Source: Voacanga thouarsii (taxonomy: Eukaryota > Streptophyta > Magnoliopsida > Gentianales > Apocynaceae). From it: DNA of 64,000 bases. The notes under the pieces are model-generated. The model worked only from the letters and a program-made list of their open reading frames with translations. It made no database searches and was not told the origin of the DNA. Each line of letters begins with the position of its first letter. Position 1 is the first letter of the stretch. Position numbers and translations under genes: made by a program. This document shows, one piece after another, positions 1 to 9,924 of the stretch. The stretch is from the NCBI GenBank assembly GCA_026120185.1, contig JANUWF010001497.1, forward strand, positions 4,762,501-4,826,500. The letters run 5' to 3'.

Positions 1-348
1 GATGATGATGACAGCCCCATACAGCCTCTGGAGGAGGGGAAGGACGATGATGATGATGACAGCCCCCCACAGCCCTCGCAAGAACAGCAAGGCCCCCGAA
101 GAGCAACGACATCTAGAAGGCCCCGAGAAATGCATACAGGGCCTTCGACCTCTCTCCGTAGAAGCAATAGGATTAGAGGTCGATTTGGCAGAGAAGGAGC
201 AGCAGGCCAAACGAGCGCAGCAGCTCCGATAGTCATTGATGCTCCAACGACTTCAGAGGATGAGCAGACGATTTCCACACCCTCTGTCCGAAAGAGTACT
301 CAGAGTAAAGATTGTTGGATTGTATGCCCTCTTAGACTAGGTTTCTGA
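1..348 (+). CDS. C-terminal part of an unknown acidic/basic low-complexity protein, possibly TE-derived
   Basis: Frame 1 is open from the first base of the window to a TGA at 346-348. It encodes two Asp-rich stretches followed by Ser/Pro, then a basic patch with the motif RRSNRIRGRFG and a Ser/Thr-rich tail. No catalytic domain is visible. Its last ~12 codons run into the dispersed repeat that begins near 313, so the natural C-terminus may have been replaced by repeat sequence. The RRSxRxxG motif resembles the start of the reading frame at 2128 (RRSRRLAG), so both could belong to related mobile-element proteins; this is inference. The start lies outside the window. Confidence 0.3.
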   Translation, partial: DDDDSPIQPLEEGKDDDDDDSPPQPSQEQQGPRRATTSRRPREMHTGPSTSLRRSNRIRGRFGREGAAGQTSAAAPIVIDAPTTSEDEQTISTPSVRKSTQSKDCWIVCPLRLGF

Positions 349-1740
349 TATAAAATCGAATTATTTAATAAAAGAATTTATTTTCAGAAATTGTTTGTGA
401 ATTTACTTTTTGTTTGTATACGATTTTTGTTTAGAACAGACCCATTGTGTTTAAATAAGTGATCCAGGTGAATGGTGGTCTTTCACAGTAAGGTATGGAT
501 CACGGGTTATTTAACACATAAACATTTGTTCTTAACCTATTGATGAGACTAGGAACCTCATCATGTTTAGGTTATTATGTTATGAATTCCAAATGGGGAA
601 TGGCTTACCTTTAGCCAGTGGGTAGTCCACTCACTTCATGACATAAGCGTATTTCAAATACGTAGAACAGGACCTGTAGTAGTGGTTTCTCAAACTACTA
701 TATGGTAGAAACCTAGACTACTACCGCTACAGCGTGGACTAGTACTCTACGACTTGAGTATGAGTTGGTGGTCTAGCGAAGCTGGAAGCATATACTTTGA
801 TTTGCTGTAGTTGAGGTTCTATCATAGGGCCAATATACTTGCATGTTGGGTATGTGTGACTAGTTAGTTAAGACAGACTTATACAAGATAGTTTACGCAC
901 TATATCGCCCCTTGTGGTTGTCCGAATGGTCTAAATTAGCCAGGGCCCTGGGAAACATGACTTGGATGTTTGCTTTAGGGTAGCTCCCTTGGAAAGCGGA
1001 AACACTCCAGGAAGTCGTGGATCATTGGACTAGAAGCCTAAGGATAGTAGATGTCATTTAGAGGGGTGTTAGTATACTTCTTCCTCTCTAAATGTGCGGC
1101 GATGTGTAGAGGGGTATTTTAGTCATTTCACCTGTAGGTCGGAGACTTTGCGAATGCAGCATTGTCCTTGGGGTCAATATTTCCTTATGGTGATATTAGA
1201 AAATATTTAAAATGCAAAATACAGCTATTTATATATCAGGGGTATTTTGGTCATTTTAGCAGCCAATGCGATGTGTCTTTTTGGTCCTCGGGATAGCCCG
1301 TAAGTCCTAACTATTTTTGGGATGAGGAATTGGTCTCAGTTGAAGAGGATTTTATTTTATTTTGTTTTATTTTATTTTATTCAGGAAGTCTAATTTATTA
1401 TTGGACTGGAATAAAATAAATAAATAAATAAATAAAATAGGAGTTGAGAGAAATTAATTATCTAATTTATTTGGTCAATTAATTATTCAGGGCCTAGGTC
1501 CAGTATGAATAATTAAGAAATTAACCTAGGCTTAAACTAGGGAAAATAATTAATGTTTAATTATTTATTGGGTTATTTATGTAGGCCCAAGAAATAAATA
1601 ATTAAAGATTAATTATTATGGTTCATTTGGGCTCATTAATTATTTATTGGGTTACTTATGTAAGCCCAGAAAATAAATAATTAATATTTATTATTTTGGG
1701 CTTTTTGGGTCCAAGAAAAATAATAAATATTTATCTGGCC
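313..1740 (+). repeat. Dispersed LTR-like repeat, family A, copy 1
   Basis: The stretch matches 48,288-49,620 in the same orientation over its whole length, with many substitutions and small deletions in the second copy. Shared landmarks include ACCCATTGTGTTTAAATAAG at 440 and 48,412 and GAGGGGTATTTTAGTCATT near 1104 and 49,078. It begins near a TGTTGG, has no coding capacity, and is followed in copy 1 by a TATA box at 1886 and a pyrimidine-rich leader. This would suit a long LTR (U3 then promoter), but no matching 3' end, primer site or target duplication was found, so LTR identity is inference. Confidence 0.6.
1556..1690. repeat. Two tandem AT-rich hairpin modules
   Basis: A module made of AATTATTTATTGGGTTA, a short spacer, a GGCCCA/AGCCCA element and AAATAAATAATTAA occurs at about 1559-1606 and again at about 1638-1685. 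Each half-module is the near reverse complement of the other, so each unit can fold. The hairpins lie at the 3' part of repeat family A. Their role is unknown. Confidence 0.55.
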
Positions 1741-2127
1741 CAATAGCTTGGACCTTAGGGTTTTTTCCAGATACGGTTAAGAGGAGTTTAAGGTTAGGCC
1801 AAACTGTTTCTCAGGATAACATCCGAATGTTTTGAAATCCCGGGGATATGTTTATCAGAGATTGAGAGACCTAATTTTGGCTAAATATAAACAACTCTTT
1901 GAAAAGAAAAAGAACCCTAATTATTTTCCTTCCCAAGAAAAGACTCTCACGTGAGTCTCTCTTTTTCTCTCTCAAAGTCTCTTCTTCTTCTTCTTGTTTT
2001 TCTCTTGTTCTTTGCTAATCAATAGCGAACGAACCAAGGAGAATTGAGACCCTTCCTCTTCACCATAGTGTTCACCGACTAGAGGTTAGGCTGAGGAATA
2101 TGCCGAGAGCTGGAGAGCCAAGCGTTA
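1741..2127 (+). promoter_or_regulatory. Candidate promoter and leader upstream of the Ulp1-like gene
   Basis: A TATAAA at 1886-1891 is followed about 35 bases on by a pyrimidine-rich leader (CTCTCTTTTTCTCTCTC and a CTT run at about 1960-2010), typical of a plant Pol II start region. The first ATG that opens a sizeable frame is at 2128. If family A is an LTR, this is its promoter and leader; otherwise it is an ordinary gene promoter. No other gene is visible here. Confidence 0.35.
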
Positions 2128-3790
2128 ATGCAAACAAGACGAAGTCGAAGGCTAGCGGGTGTTCAACCGGAAGCTCCTTCAACTGTGCAAAGCGAGGCGA
2201 TTCCAGCCGTTCAATCTGTTCCTACGCAACCTAGGAGGGTTAAGGAACGCAAATGTATGATCTTCACGCTTCCGCATGGCCTTTATGGCTCGCGTTTAAT
2301 TTTTTGTTTTATCTCTGTTTTTGCCGTCCATGGCTTCCTATGCTGCGTTTTGCCATCAAAGATGGCACTCAAGATGTTCCATATAGCTCCCCAATGCCTC
2401 CTGTCATCACCAGGCAGTTTGATATAGCAACATTGACAATGCCTCCACCACTTAAAAGGACAACAAGGAGCAAAATTTTAGATTCAAATGAGTTTGTTAA
2501 GGCTGTTGGTGGAAAGTTGCTTGACATTGGAAAAAAACTAGCAAAGTACGTTTGGAATCCAAGCCGTGGGCCGAGGTTGTTTTTAATTCAAATATTGTAA
2601 TTGTTGTTAACACTGTATTTCACTCCTTCGTGTCAACCCAAAAAAATGGACTGACATAATTTCCTGTTTCATTTTTAAGCGAGGTCTTTGTTCATATGTA
2701 TGGCCACATGCTAAATCGTGGTGATCTTGCTTGTCTCTACAAGGCAGAGTACGTGACGAGGAAGGTACTTCGTATGATATTCAATTTATCTCTTTCCACT
2801 TGTGTTTTATTACTAAAGACTTATACTAGTTTTATTTTTTATTTATGACCAGCTAATGGGCTGCTGTGTGGACATGCTCAATCAAACTTCATGGCATGGA
2901 ATGCGCCTGAGATACATCTTTGGCTGTGTGACTGCAATAAGCAAATAATCTATTTTGCAATATATTTTTACATTTTAACCATGCACAATAATATTAAGTC
3001 ATTCATTGTATACCATTAAATGTTATACAATCAAGATAAGTTAATGTCGACATTAACTAAGAGGATGGCAACAACAGCCCTTGTCAAGGAATTCAAATAG
3101 TGCTTCGATTCTGCTAAGTTGGGGTTTGATTTCACCCGACGTGATTTGGTATATCCGTTGTCTTTTCTTGTTTTTTGGTATTATTTCATTGGCGTAAAAC
3201 ATTGTTAGTATGTGGTTGAATTTCGTGTTCAAGAGGCATGATTTGATTTCAAATCTTAACATACAGTTTTTAATTCGGTTCGAGGTGAATACTATGTGGT
3301 TTGTTCTATCAATTGATGTTACCCAGAGGCATATCGATATTCTTGACCCTACCCCTAGGACTTCACCAGCATTTATTTCATCACTGGCAGAATATGTGGC
3401 TGGTTCTCCCTGTTTCACCTCAATCATTAAATTATATCGTCTTATGATTGATCATTTGTTTTATAAACAACAATTAAAGAAGATTTAAGACGATGCTATT
3501 TTTCTTATTTAAATTGTAGGGATACGTCTTTGACACGGTTCCGAAACTGGTATACCCATTCGCTTATTCGTTGTCTACGCCATTTAAGATTTATACAGCC
3601 AGTGTATCCCGATGCAGCAAAAACATGGAGTAAGCTTTCATTTAAGTTATCCACAGATGCGCCTGAGAATTTAATTTGATGCATTTGTCTAGAAATCTTA
3701 ACATGCTATTTGTTGTTACTAATTATTAGGTGTGATACTGGGATTATGGCTATACAATTCTTAGAGTGGTGGTAGGGTCGAATGGACCCA
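2128..3790 (+). pseudogene. Ulp1-like (C48) cysteine protease gene remnant, TE-type, catalytic residues lost
   Basis: The frame opens at 2128 with a basic tail (RRSRRLAG) and is then split into exon-like blocks. They include one ending LAKYVW (about 2430-2555), EVFVHMYGHMLNRGDL (about 2680-2765), LMGCCVDMLNQTSWHGM (about 2852-2910), the core block WFVLSIDVTQRHIDILDP (3298-3351) and a final block CDTGIMAIQFLEWW (about 3730-3771). The order W-L-D...R-I-ILD then D-x-G-I matches the C-terminal half of Ulp1/SENP proteases, where an HW pair, an Asp and a DCG motif carry the catalytic triad. Here the HW position reads MW and DCG reads DTG, so His and Cys are both missing, while the Asp of ILDP remains. 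A stop follows FLEWW. Plant Mutator-like and CACTA elements often carry such captured Ulp1 domains. Whether the blocks are spliced together cannot be told. Confidence 0.55.
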
Positions 3791-3834
3791 TTTGTGACCA
3801 AGGTAATCCAAGAGGAAAGTATTAATCCCGGATT

Positions 3835-4440
3835 TCAATTTTATCTCTTTTACATACATAGATCTAATTATGTGTGCTGTTGAAACGCAACTTGATAGAT
3901 TAATACCAATCAGTACTGTGTGTAATCCTGCGGGGCATTAATGAGAGTCAATGCAAATGAGGAGCAAGAACGGATATGCCATGAGCTGAAGTTGCCTAGC
4001 TAGGTTGCTAAGCACTGGAAATGATGGTGGAAGCAAACATGAGGTGTGAGAGATGCTCGAACATGGAGAACTAAATTTAGTGGAAGAAAGGTTTGTGTTC
4101 AAGTGGTGCCAGAGGTTTCTGAATTAGTCTAGCGTGCTGTAACTGAGGAGCAGCAACACAAATGACTATCCGAGCTAACATAAGAAAGCCTGTCAATTTT
4201 TTGAATTCTACTGAGCCCCTCTATAGACTATATTTTCATGTTGGATGTTTAATGGATATTAAACAAGAATGAACAATTGTTTATCGAGGATATGTTACAT
4301 AGTATTATTATTGGTATATAGGAGTAATAGTGATACATTGTCATCTATGTTTGATAGATAGCATATGATCTTCATCAAACTTGTGGTGTTTGTGCTTCAA
4401 CCTTAATGTATGATATATAAATTGTGAAGATTTAAGATTT
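3835..4440. other. No gene recognised
   Basis: Non-coding, AT-rich stretch after the Ulp1-like remnant. Short purine-rich pieces such as 3950-4150 could be decayed coding sequence of the same element, but no frame stays open and no motif is visible. Confidence 0.5.
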
Positions 4441-4449
4441 TATGTTTCA

Positions 4450-6080
4450 GTGGTTAGTTCCCAAGATAACATAGTGCAGGTTTATCTGTGTTCGTGTAGT
4501 TGTGAAAGGTCTGGCATATATTGAGGATTGTGATTATGTAGTTATATATGATGATCATGTTTTTTGCCAGGAGGTTGTTCATGTGTTTGTGTGGGGTGTC
4601 AATGTGGTTGTGAAAGGTTGGCTATATGTTGGGCAGGTGTTCATGTATTTCATCTGAGGATGTTCATGTATTTGTGGCAGGTGTTTGTGTTTTTTGTGGC
4701 TGTGTTAAAGTGATTGTGAAAGGCTGACTATGTTGAGGATTGTATTCATGTTGTTATGTAGGATGTTCATATATTTGTGGTAGGTGTTCATGTGTTTGTG
4801 TAGCTGTGTTAATGTGGTTGTGAAAGGTGCTATATGGTTTACTAGTGTTAATGTGGTTATGTAGGATATTGGCAGGTGTTTGTGTGGCTGTGTTAATGTG
4901 GATGTGTAAGGTTGGCTATATAGTAGGTAGTTATTTGTGTGGCTATATGGTAGGCAGGTGTTATATAGGATGTTTTTGTATTTATGGCTAGTGTTTATGT
5001 ATTTGTGGCATGTGTTTATGTGTTTGTGTGGCTCTGTTCATATGGTTATGAAAGGTTACCTTTGTGGTTGGCAGGTGTTCATGTAGTTATATAGGATGTT
5101 CATGTATTTATGACAGGTGTTCATGTGTTTGTGTGGTTGTGTTCATGTGATTGTGAAACTTGATGCTCATGTAGTTATATAGGATGTTCATGTATTTGTG
5201 GCAGGTGTTCATGTGATTATGTAAGATGTTCATGTGTTTGTGTGGATGTGTGCATGTGTTTGTGTGGATGTGTTCGTGTGGTTGTGAAAGATGCTATATA
5301 GTTGACTGGTATTCATATGGTTATGTAGAATGTTAGCAGGTGTTTGTGTGGATGTGTTAATGTGGTTGTGCAAGGTTGGCTATATGGTAGGCAGGTATTT
5401 GTATGGCTATATGGTATGCAAGGTGTTATATAGGAAGTTTATGTATTTCTGGCTCATGTTTATGTATTTGTGGCATGTGTTTATGTGTTTGTGTGGCTGT
5501 GTTCATGTTGTTATGAAATGTTGCCTGTATGATTGGTATGTGTTCATGTAGTTATATAGGATGTTCATGTATTTGTGTCGAGAGTTTATGTGTTTGTGTG
5601 GCTGTGTTCATGTGCTTGTGAAACTTGATGCTCATGTAGTTATATAGGATATTCATGTATTTGTGGCATGTGTTCATGTGGTTATGCATGATGTTCATGT
5701 GTTTGTGGTAAGTGTTCATGTGTGAGTGTAGTTATGTTGGTATGGTTGTGAAAGGTGCTATATAGTTGGTAGGTGTTCATGTAGTTATATAGGATGTTCA
5801 TGTATTTGTGTTAGGTGTTCATGTGATTGTGAAACTTAATGCTCATGTAGTTATATAGGATGTTCATGTATTTGTGGCAGATATTCATGTGGTTATGTAG
5901 GATGTTCATGTGTTTGTGGTAGGTGTTCATGTGTGAGTATGGCTGTGTTGGTGTGGTTGTGAAAGGTGCTATATGGTTGGCAAGCGTTCATGTTTTTATA
6001 TAGGATGTTCATGTATTTATGACAGTTATTCATGTGTTTGTGTGGCTATGTTCATGTGATTGTGAAAACTCGATGCTCAA
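4450..6080 (+). repeat. Minisatellite with ~465 bp higher-order period
   Basis: The stretch is built from degenerate units with GTGTTCATGTGTTTGTG, GGATGTTCATGTATTTGTGG and GTGGTTGTGAAAGGT cores. Variant units recur in a fixed order: the GTTGTGAAAGxTGCTATAT variant at about 4811, 5276 and 5741; the GTGxAAGGTTGGCTATAT variant at about 4898 and 5362; the GTTATGAAAxGTTxCC variant at about 5039 and 5507; the GTGAAACTTGATGCTC variant at about 5146 and 5612. All give a period of 464-468 bp. The third period is cut to about 210 bp. ORFs inside it are repeat artefacts. A stray unit lies at 6805-6845. Confidence 0.85.
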
Positions 6081-6089
6081 TACAAAGGG

Positions 6090-7395
6090 CTACATTTGTG
6101 TTCATGTGATTGATTTTAGTGTTCATTAAAAGATAAGCAGGATGGAAACTAGGGGTTAAAAAACATAAAATGATTCAAACCATGCTCAATATAGAGGGCT
6201 ACATCTGTTCTAACTTTGGAGGGCAAAATCAATTGTGATACATTGTCAGGTTAGGAGCGAACAAGAAATTGCGTACACAACGGCAGAAGAAAACACCCTA
6301 AGCAAATGCTAAGGGATAAAAAATTTGGATTTATCCCATTTAATCAACTACCAAAACAATCCTCCATGCTATAACGAGCACTTCTTGTGTATCAAATGGA
6401 GAGAAATAAATATTCAGAAATAAATATTTAGAAAATAACTATAAAATTCATTGCTAAGTTAAAAATGTGGTTGATATATCTCAATCTTAAATTGGCCAAA
6501 TTGGGAAATGAATATATATCAGGCAAACGAATTTGAGGGTGCAAAATTTTTTTTAAAGAAAAAAACAATAACAACAAGGCTTATCTCCCACTCTTACTAA
6601 CTATGAATTCCTTCATGCATGAGGGCCGGCTTTCATCTTTTCAATGGCATCACAAAGAGGAATTGGAGGCGATTAACATTAGAAAAGATCGGTGAGCATA
6701 AAACTTTACAAATAAGCAGGGTAGAAGTGCTTCAAAACAGGGGAGTGAGGCCAGAGCCGAACCAGCCCAGCATTGAGAGATGGAACCCGCGTCAGCCCGG
6801 GCTGTATGATGTTCATGTGGTCATGTATGATGTTCATGCACTAACTAGTACAAATTGCTAGAAGCCGGGAATTCTTAGAACGGTGGTTGTGTAAGGTGTT
6901 CAGCTATTGGTTCGCATGCTGCTAGTAACAATATATTTTTAACTTTTTGTTAGTTCACCAAGCTGTAAAACTTAGATTACCATTAATATTCAGATCATAA
7001 AGTTTGTCATTGCATAGCCAATGCCGAGGACCATTCCAGATAAGGAATGTATTAAAAGAAAAAAAAAATAGGGATAGAAGGATTATGATAAAACTAAACA
7101 AGCCAAGCATGAGAACAAAGAAAATATAAGGGGTAATAAGCGACCTTCAAGAGGAAGATTCCGTCTAAGAAACAACCCATCTAAGGAATGGACGCCTATC
7201 ATCCAAACATGTTCATCTGTGTGCCTATCCTCTCAGAGGGGAGAGGCTCCTCCGGTCCCACATAGGTTGGAAAAGTAAAAATAGACTCTCTTTGTTTTGC
7301 GATAAGAGTCCATCCATTGTCATCACAGAAATTAGCACATATATTTAGCATCGCACGGCGTTGTAGCCTTTTTGCCAGGAGGTTATTCTCTTCTC
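6090..7395. other. No clear gene; decayed element interior
   Basis: The stretch has an AT-rich part (6290-6600), a GC-richer block at 6610-6870 with a short 80-codon frame that shows no domain, and a stray minisatellite unit inside it. A GTCCCACATAGG near 7256 only partly resembles the plant snRNA upstream element and no snRNA follows it. Nothing else is recognised. Confidence 0.4.
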
Positions 7396-7399
7396 GATA

Positions 7400-7756
7400 T
7401 CAACCAAGTGCAAACTCATGATCAGCAAGACTGTGGAGGGGCAACAAAGGAGCGGTCAGATGTGGGATCACTTCCCGCATCAACTCAAATTCAGTTAGGA
7501 GTTGCTTCTGTTCAACAATCTTCTGTTCGATGTCTTGGCGTATGAAGCTAAGGTACATTGTTGGATTGGCACGCCGTGCACGTTCATGGTTATTACAGGG
7601 ATGCATGAGCAGAAGTTGGGTCACAGACCCGGGATAATAGATACCGGCACTCTCAAGACTTGTCACAGGCTCCATTAGATCTAAGTGATCGATTTTGCAG
7701 ATAATCAATGTTCTCCAATAGTATTTGTGGCATTTGTTGTCCGGGAAATACAGCAA
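7400..7756 (-). CDS. Unknown small ORF, possible element fragment
   Basis: A 118-codon frame with no family resemblance that I recognise. Its C-terminal half (about residues 70-105) is rich in Glu, Gln, Leu and Ile (FIRQDIEQKIVEQKQLLTEF) and could form an amphipathic helix or coiled coil. It lies between a minisatellite and its reverse-complement relative, so it may be part of a mobile element rather than a host gene. Codon content looks more protein-like than most chance ORFs here, but this is a weak argument. Confidence 0.25.
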   Translation of the reverse strand: MLYFPDNKCHKYYWRTLIICKIDHLDLMEPVTSLESAGIYYPGSVTQLLLMHPCNNHERARRANPTMYLSFIRQDIEQKIVEQKQLLTEFELMREVIPHLTAPLLPLHSLADHEFALG

Positions 7757-8473
7757 TTCTTATAGCAGTGGAAGATGATCTGCCAACAACCAAATGTTAA
7801 TGCTGTCAGTATGATATTCAATTCAATTCAATTCAACTGCCAAATATTTGGCAGTACAACAAATCTCCCAACCACCAAATATTTACTGCTTGATCGTTGA
7901 TAGAGTGCTAGGCAGTATGAATCAGAACTACATTTAGATTTGCTCTGGATTTGGCGGCACGATAAGAAGAAGGCTTGGCACCCTCCTGCTGGTAGCCGTC
8001 ACTGTAGGGTGTTCACGCATATATTGCCAGCAGTTTAACATTTTTCACAACCATATTCATGATTCATTTCTACCGCCAAGAAGAGTCGTTTCAAATTCAA
8101 CTCCCAGTCACTTTAAGATTAACCTCTGGTTTTGATAGTTGTGAGTGGGCAACTAAGTGCTGAAACCTCTATATATGTATCGATGGGTTGAAGAAATCTA
8201 AGGAATTGAGTTTGGCACATGCTCCATCGGTCGCCAATGTAAAGGAGTTCTTACTAAAATCCCGTGTTCAGGTATTCAGTAAAAATAATCAGTTCATCTG
8301 ATTGTATATATTGTTAATGTACTTGTTGTGTGTGTTCATTGATTTATTAGATGACAGTTCATGTAGTAACTGATTGTTCACTTAGCTCTCAGGTTCATGG
8401 CTTCCTCAAGCTTTTTTTCCCGTGAAAATCCGCCTGCCTTTCTAGCATAATATACACCCTGTATGATATATCA

Positions 8474-8866
8474 ATGGATGGGAAGGCGCTGGACATTGGA
8501 GACAACGGGAGAATTTTAGTACGACATGCAGCCGTCATTGTTCCAAAGCCAGAAAATTATACTACAATGCAGCTGGAGTGGCAATACCGCGTGGACGAAT
8601 CCATGAATCTTCGTCGCCAATTAGCGGTAATGGACTTTCATGCTCCAAAGGAAAAATCTAAACAACTCGAGCGTGGTGACTTCAAATCATTGTCTAAGGC
8701 CCTAAACAGGATTCGTGAGGAGAATAACGTAATGGCAAAACGCATTCTCAAATGGGAGCACATGACACGCCTGAAGTGTATGCGGTCTACAACTGTGCAT
8801 GAACGATCCACTGCTGAGCAAATCCATATCTCTGATATGCTTACCCACATATGCCGGGAGGACTAG
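8474..8866 (+). CDS. Unknown 130-aa basic protein, probable element ORF or fragment
   Basis: The frame starts at ATG 8474 and ends in TAG 8864-8866. The product is basic and mostly helical in character, with RIREENNVMAKRILKWEHM at about residues 77-95 and a C-terminal stretch of His, Ile and Met. No signal peptide or membrane segment is visible and I recognise no family. It is flanked by sequences related to the minisatellite (TGTGTGTTCATTG near 8331 and the inverted relative from 9240), which suggests an accessory ORF or captured exon of a mobile element. No intron signals are needed to keep it open. Confidence 0.35.
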   Translation: MDGKALDIGDNGRILVRHAAVIVPKPENYTTMQLEWQYRVDESMNLRRQLAVMDFHAPKEKSKQLERGDFKSLSKALNRIREENNVMAKRILKWEHMTRLKCMRSTTVHERSTAEQIHISDMLTHICRED

Positions 8867-9239
8867 CTTCAGTCCGATGCGTGGGTTTCGGAAGAAGACA
8901 GCAGTGGGGGGAAAGCGACTGATTCAGCGGATTTGTGGCAAGTGAAAGAACAGTATGCAGTGGGTGCAAGACAAAGTGGATGAATGGGATTTTTTTTTTT
9001 TTTTTTACTTCTGTATTTTGAAAATTCATGTTTTTAGACAGTATGTTACTTTCAATGTTTTCTGTTGTCACATCATTTCCAGTTGTTGGATCAATGTTTT
9101 GTTATTGTGTGATGAAAGTCTATTTTTTAATCATGTGATTAAATATTTTTCATCGCTATTTGTCTAGACTGGTCACAGTAATTATATCATATGCTGTTTT
9201 TCAAAATTTTTCATCTCTACTTGTTGAAGAAAAAAACAT

Positions 9240-9920
9240 GGAGTAAACATTACATCTGACTTAAACATAACCAATCCAGCAAGAACACAAAACTTGAGCA
9301 TTTGGACTAATATCAACATGTAGAAAGTTACTACATGAACATGCCCCGCAAACATAGGAACATATTAGACAATCACTTGAACATAATCCCAGGGATATGT
9401 TAACATCCACTCGTTAACTCCAACATGTCACAAGAGTTGGCATTTCAGCATAAGTACCAATGTACCGGCTTTCATTTTTTCCATTGAGACTAGTACCTAT
9501 TCGAGACTCATTCCCTCTACATCATCATAAACTGCACCATACACTTCGCTCACGACATGGGAGATCCAGTTCATTCAAACTGCTTTACAAAATTTAGTTT
9601 GCTCCTACAGAGAAAACAAACTTTATGAAATGTCTCTAACATCGAAAATGTGACAATTAGCATCATATTAAACCCTGTAACTCCAAACTATCATAAGAAT
9701 GAACTCCACACACATGGACAAGCTACACAAAGACATGACCACCTGAAACAAATACATGAACACGTTGCACAACCACATCAACAACAATGTTCTGCAATGT
9801 GGTCAACCTGCGCTAATTACTTCTTGAATATGTCACGCAGATATATGATCAGATTGCACAAATACATGAACATGTTACACAAACACATGAATACAATCCC
9901 CAACATGTCATCCACATAAA
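9240..9920 (-). repeat. Diverged inverted relative of the 4.45-6.08 kb minisatellite
   Basis: The motifs ACACAAACACATGAA, CACAAATACATGAACAT and CACATGGACAAGCTACACAAAG recur here (about 9305-9380, 9700-9790, 9840-9920). They are reverse complements of the GTGTTCATGTGTTTGTG and GTTCATGTATTTGTG cores of the plus-strand minisatellite. The array is shorter and more decayed. A weaker piece lies at 14,085-14,155. Opposed arrays would suit long tandem-repeat-bearing terminal regions of a Mutator-like element, but no exact inverted termini were found. Confidence 0.5.
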
Positions 9921-9924
9921 CCTG

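Noticed and set aside
5330..5551. 73-codon ORF in the minisatellite (Cys/Trp/Val-rich)
   Set aside because: Its repeating residues come from the tandem DNA unit, not from a protein gene.
4450..6080. Regular repeats that might suggest a CRISPR array
   Set aside because: Units are degenerate, contiguous and without unique spacers; the sequence is eukaryotic nuclear DNA. It is a minisatellite with higher-order structure.
7256..7266. GTCCCACATAGG as a further snRNA USE
   Set aside because: It differs from RTCCCACATCG at its end, has no TATA box at the right distance and no snRNA sequence follows.
8638..9071. Minus-strand ORFs overlapping the 8,474-8,866 frame
   Set aside because: They are shorter, Cys/Ser/Leu-rich by composition and run through a T homopolymer; the plus frame is the more protein-like.
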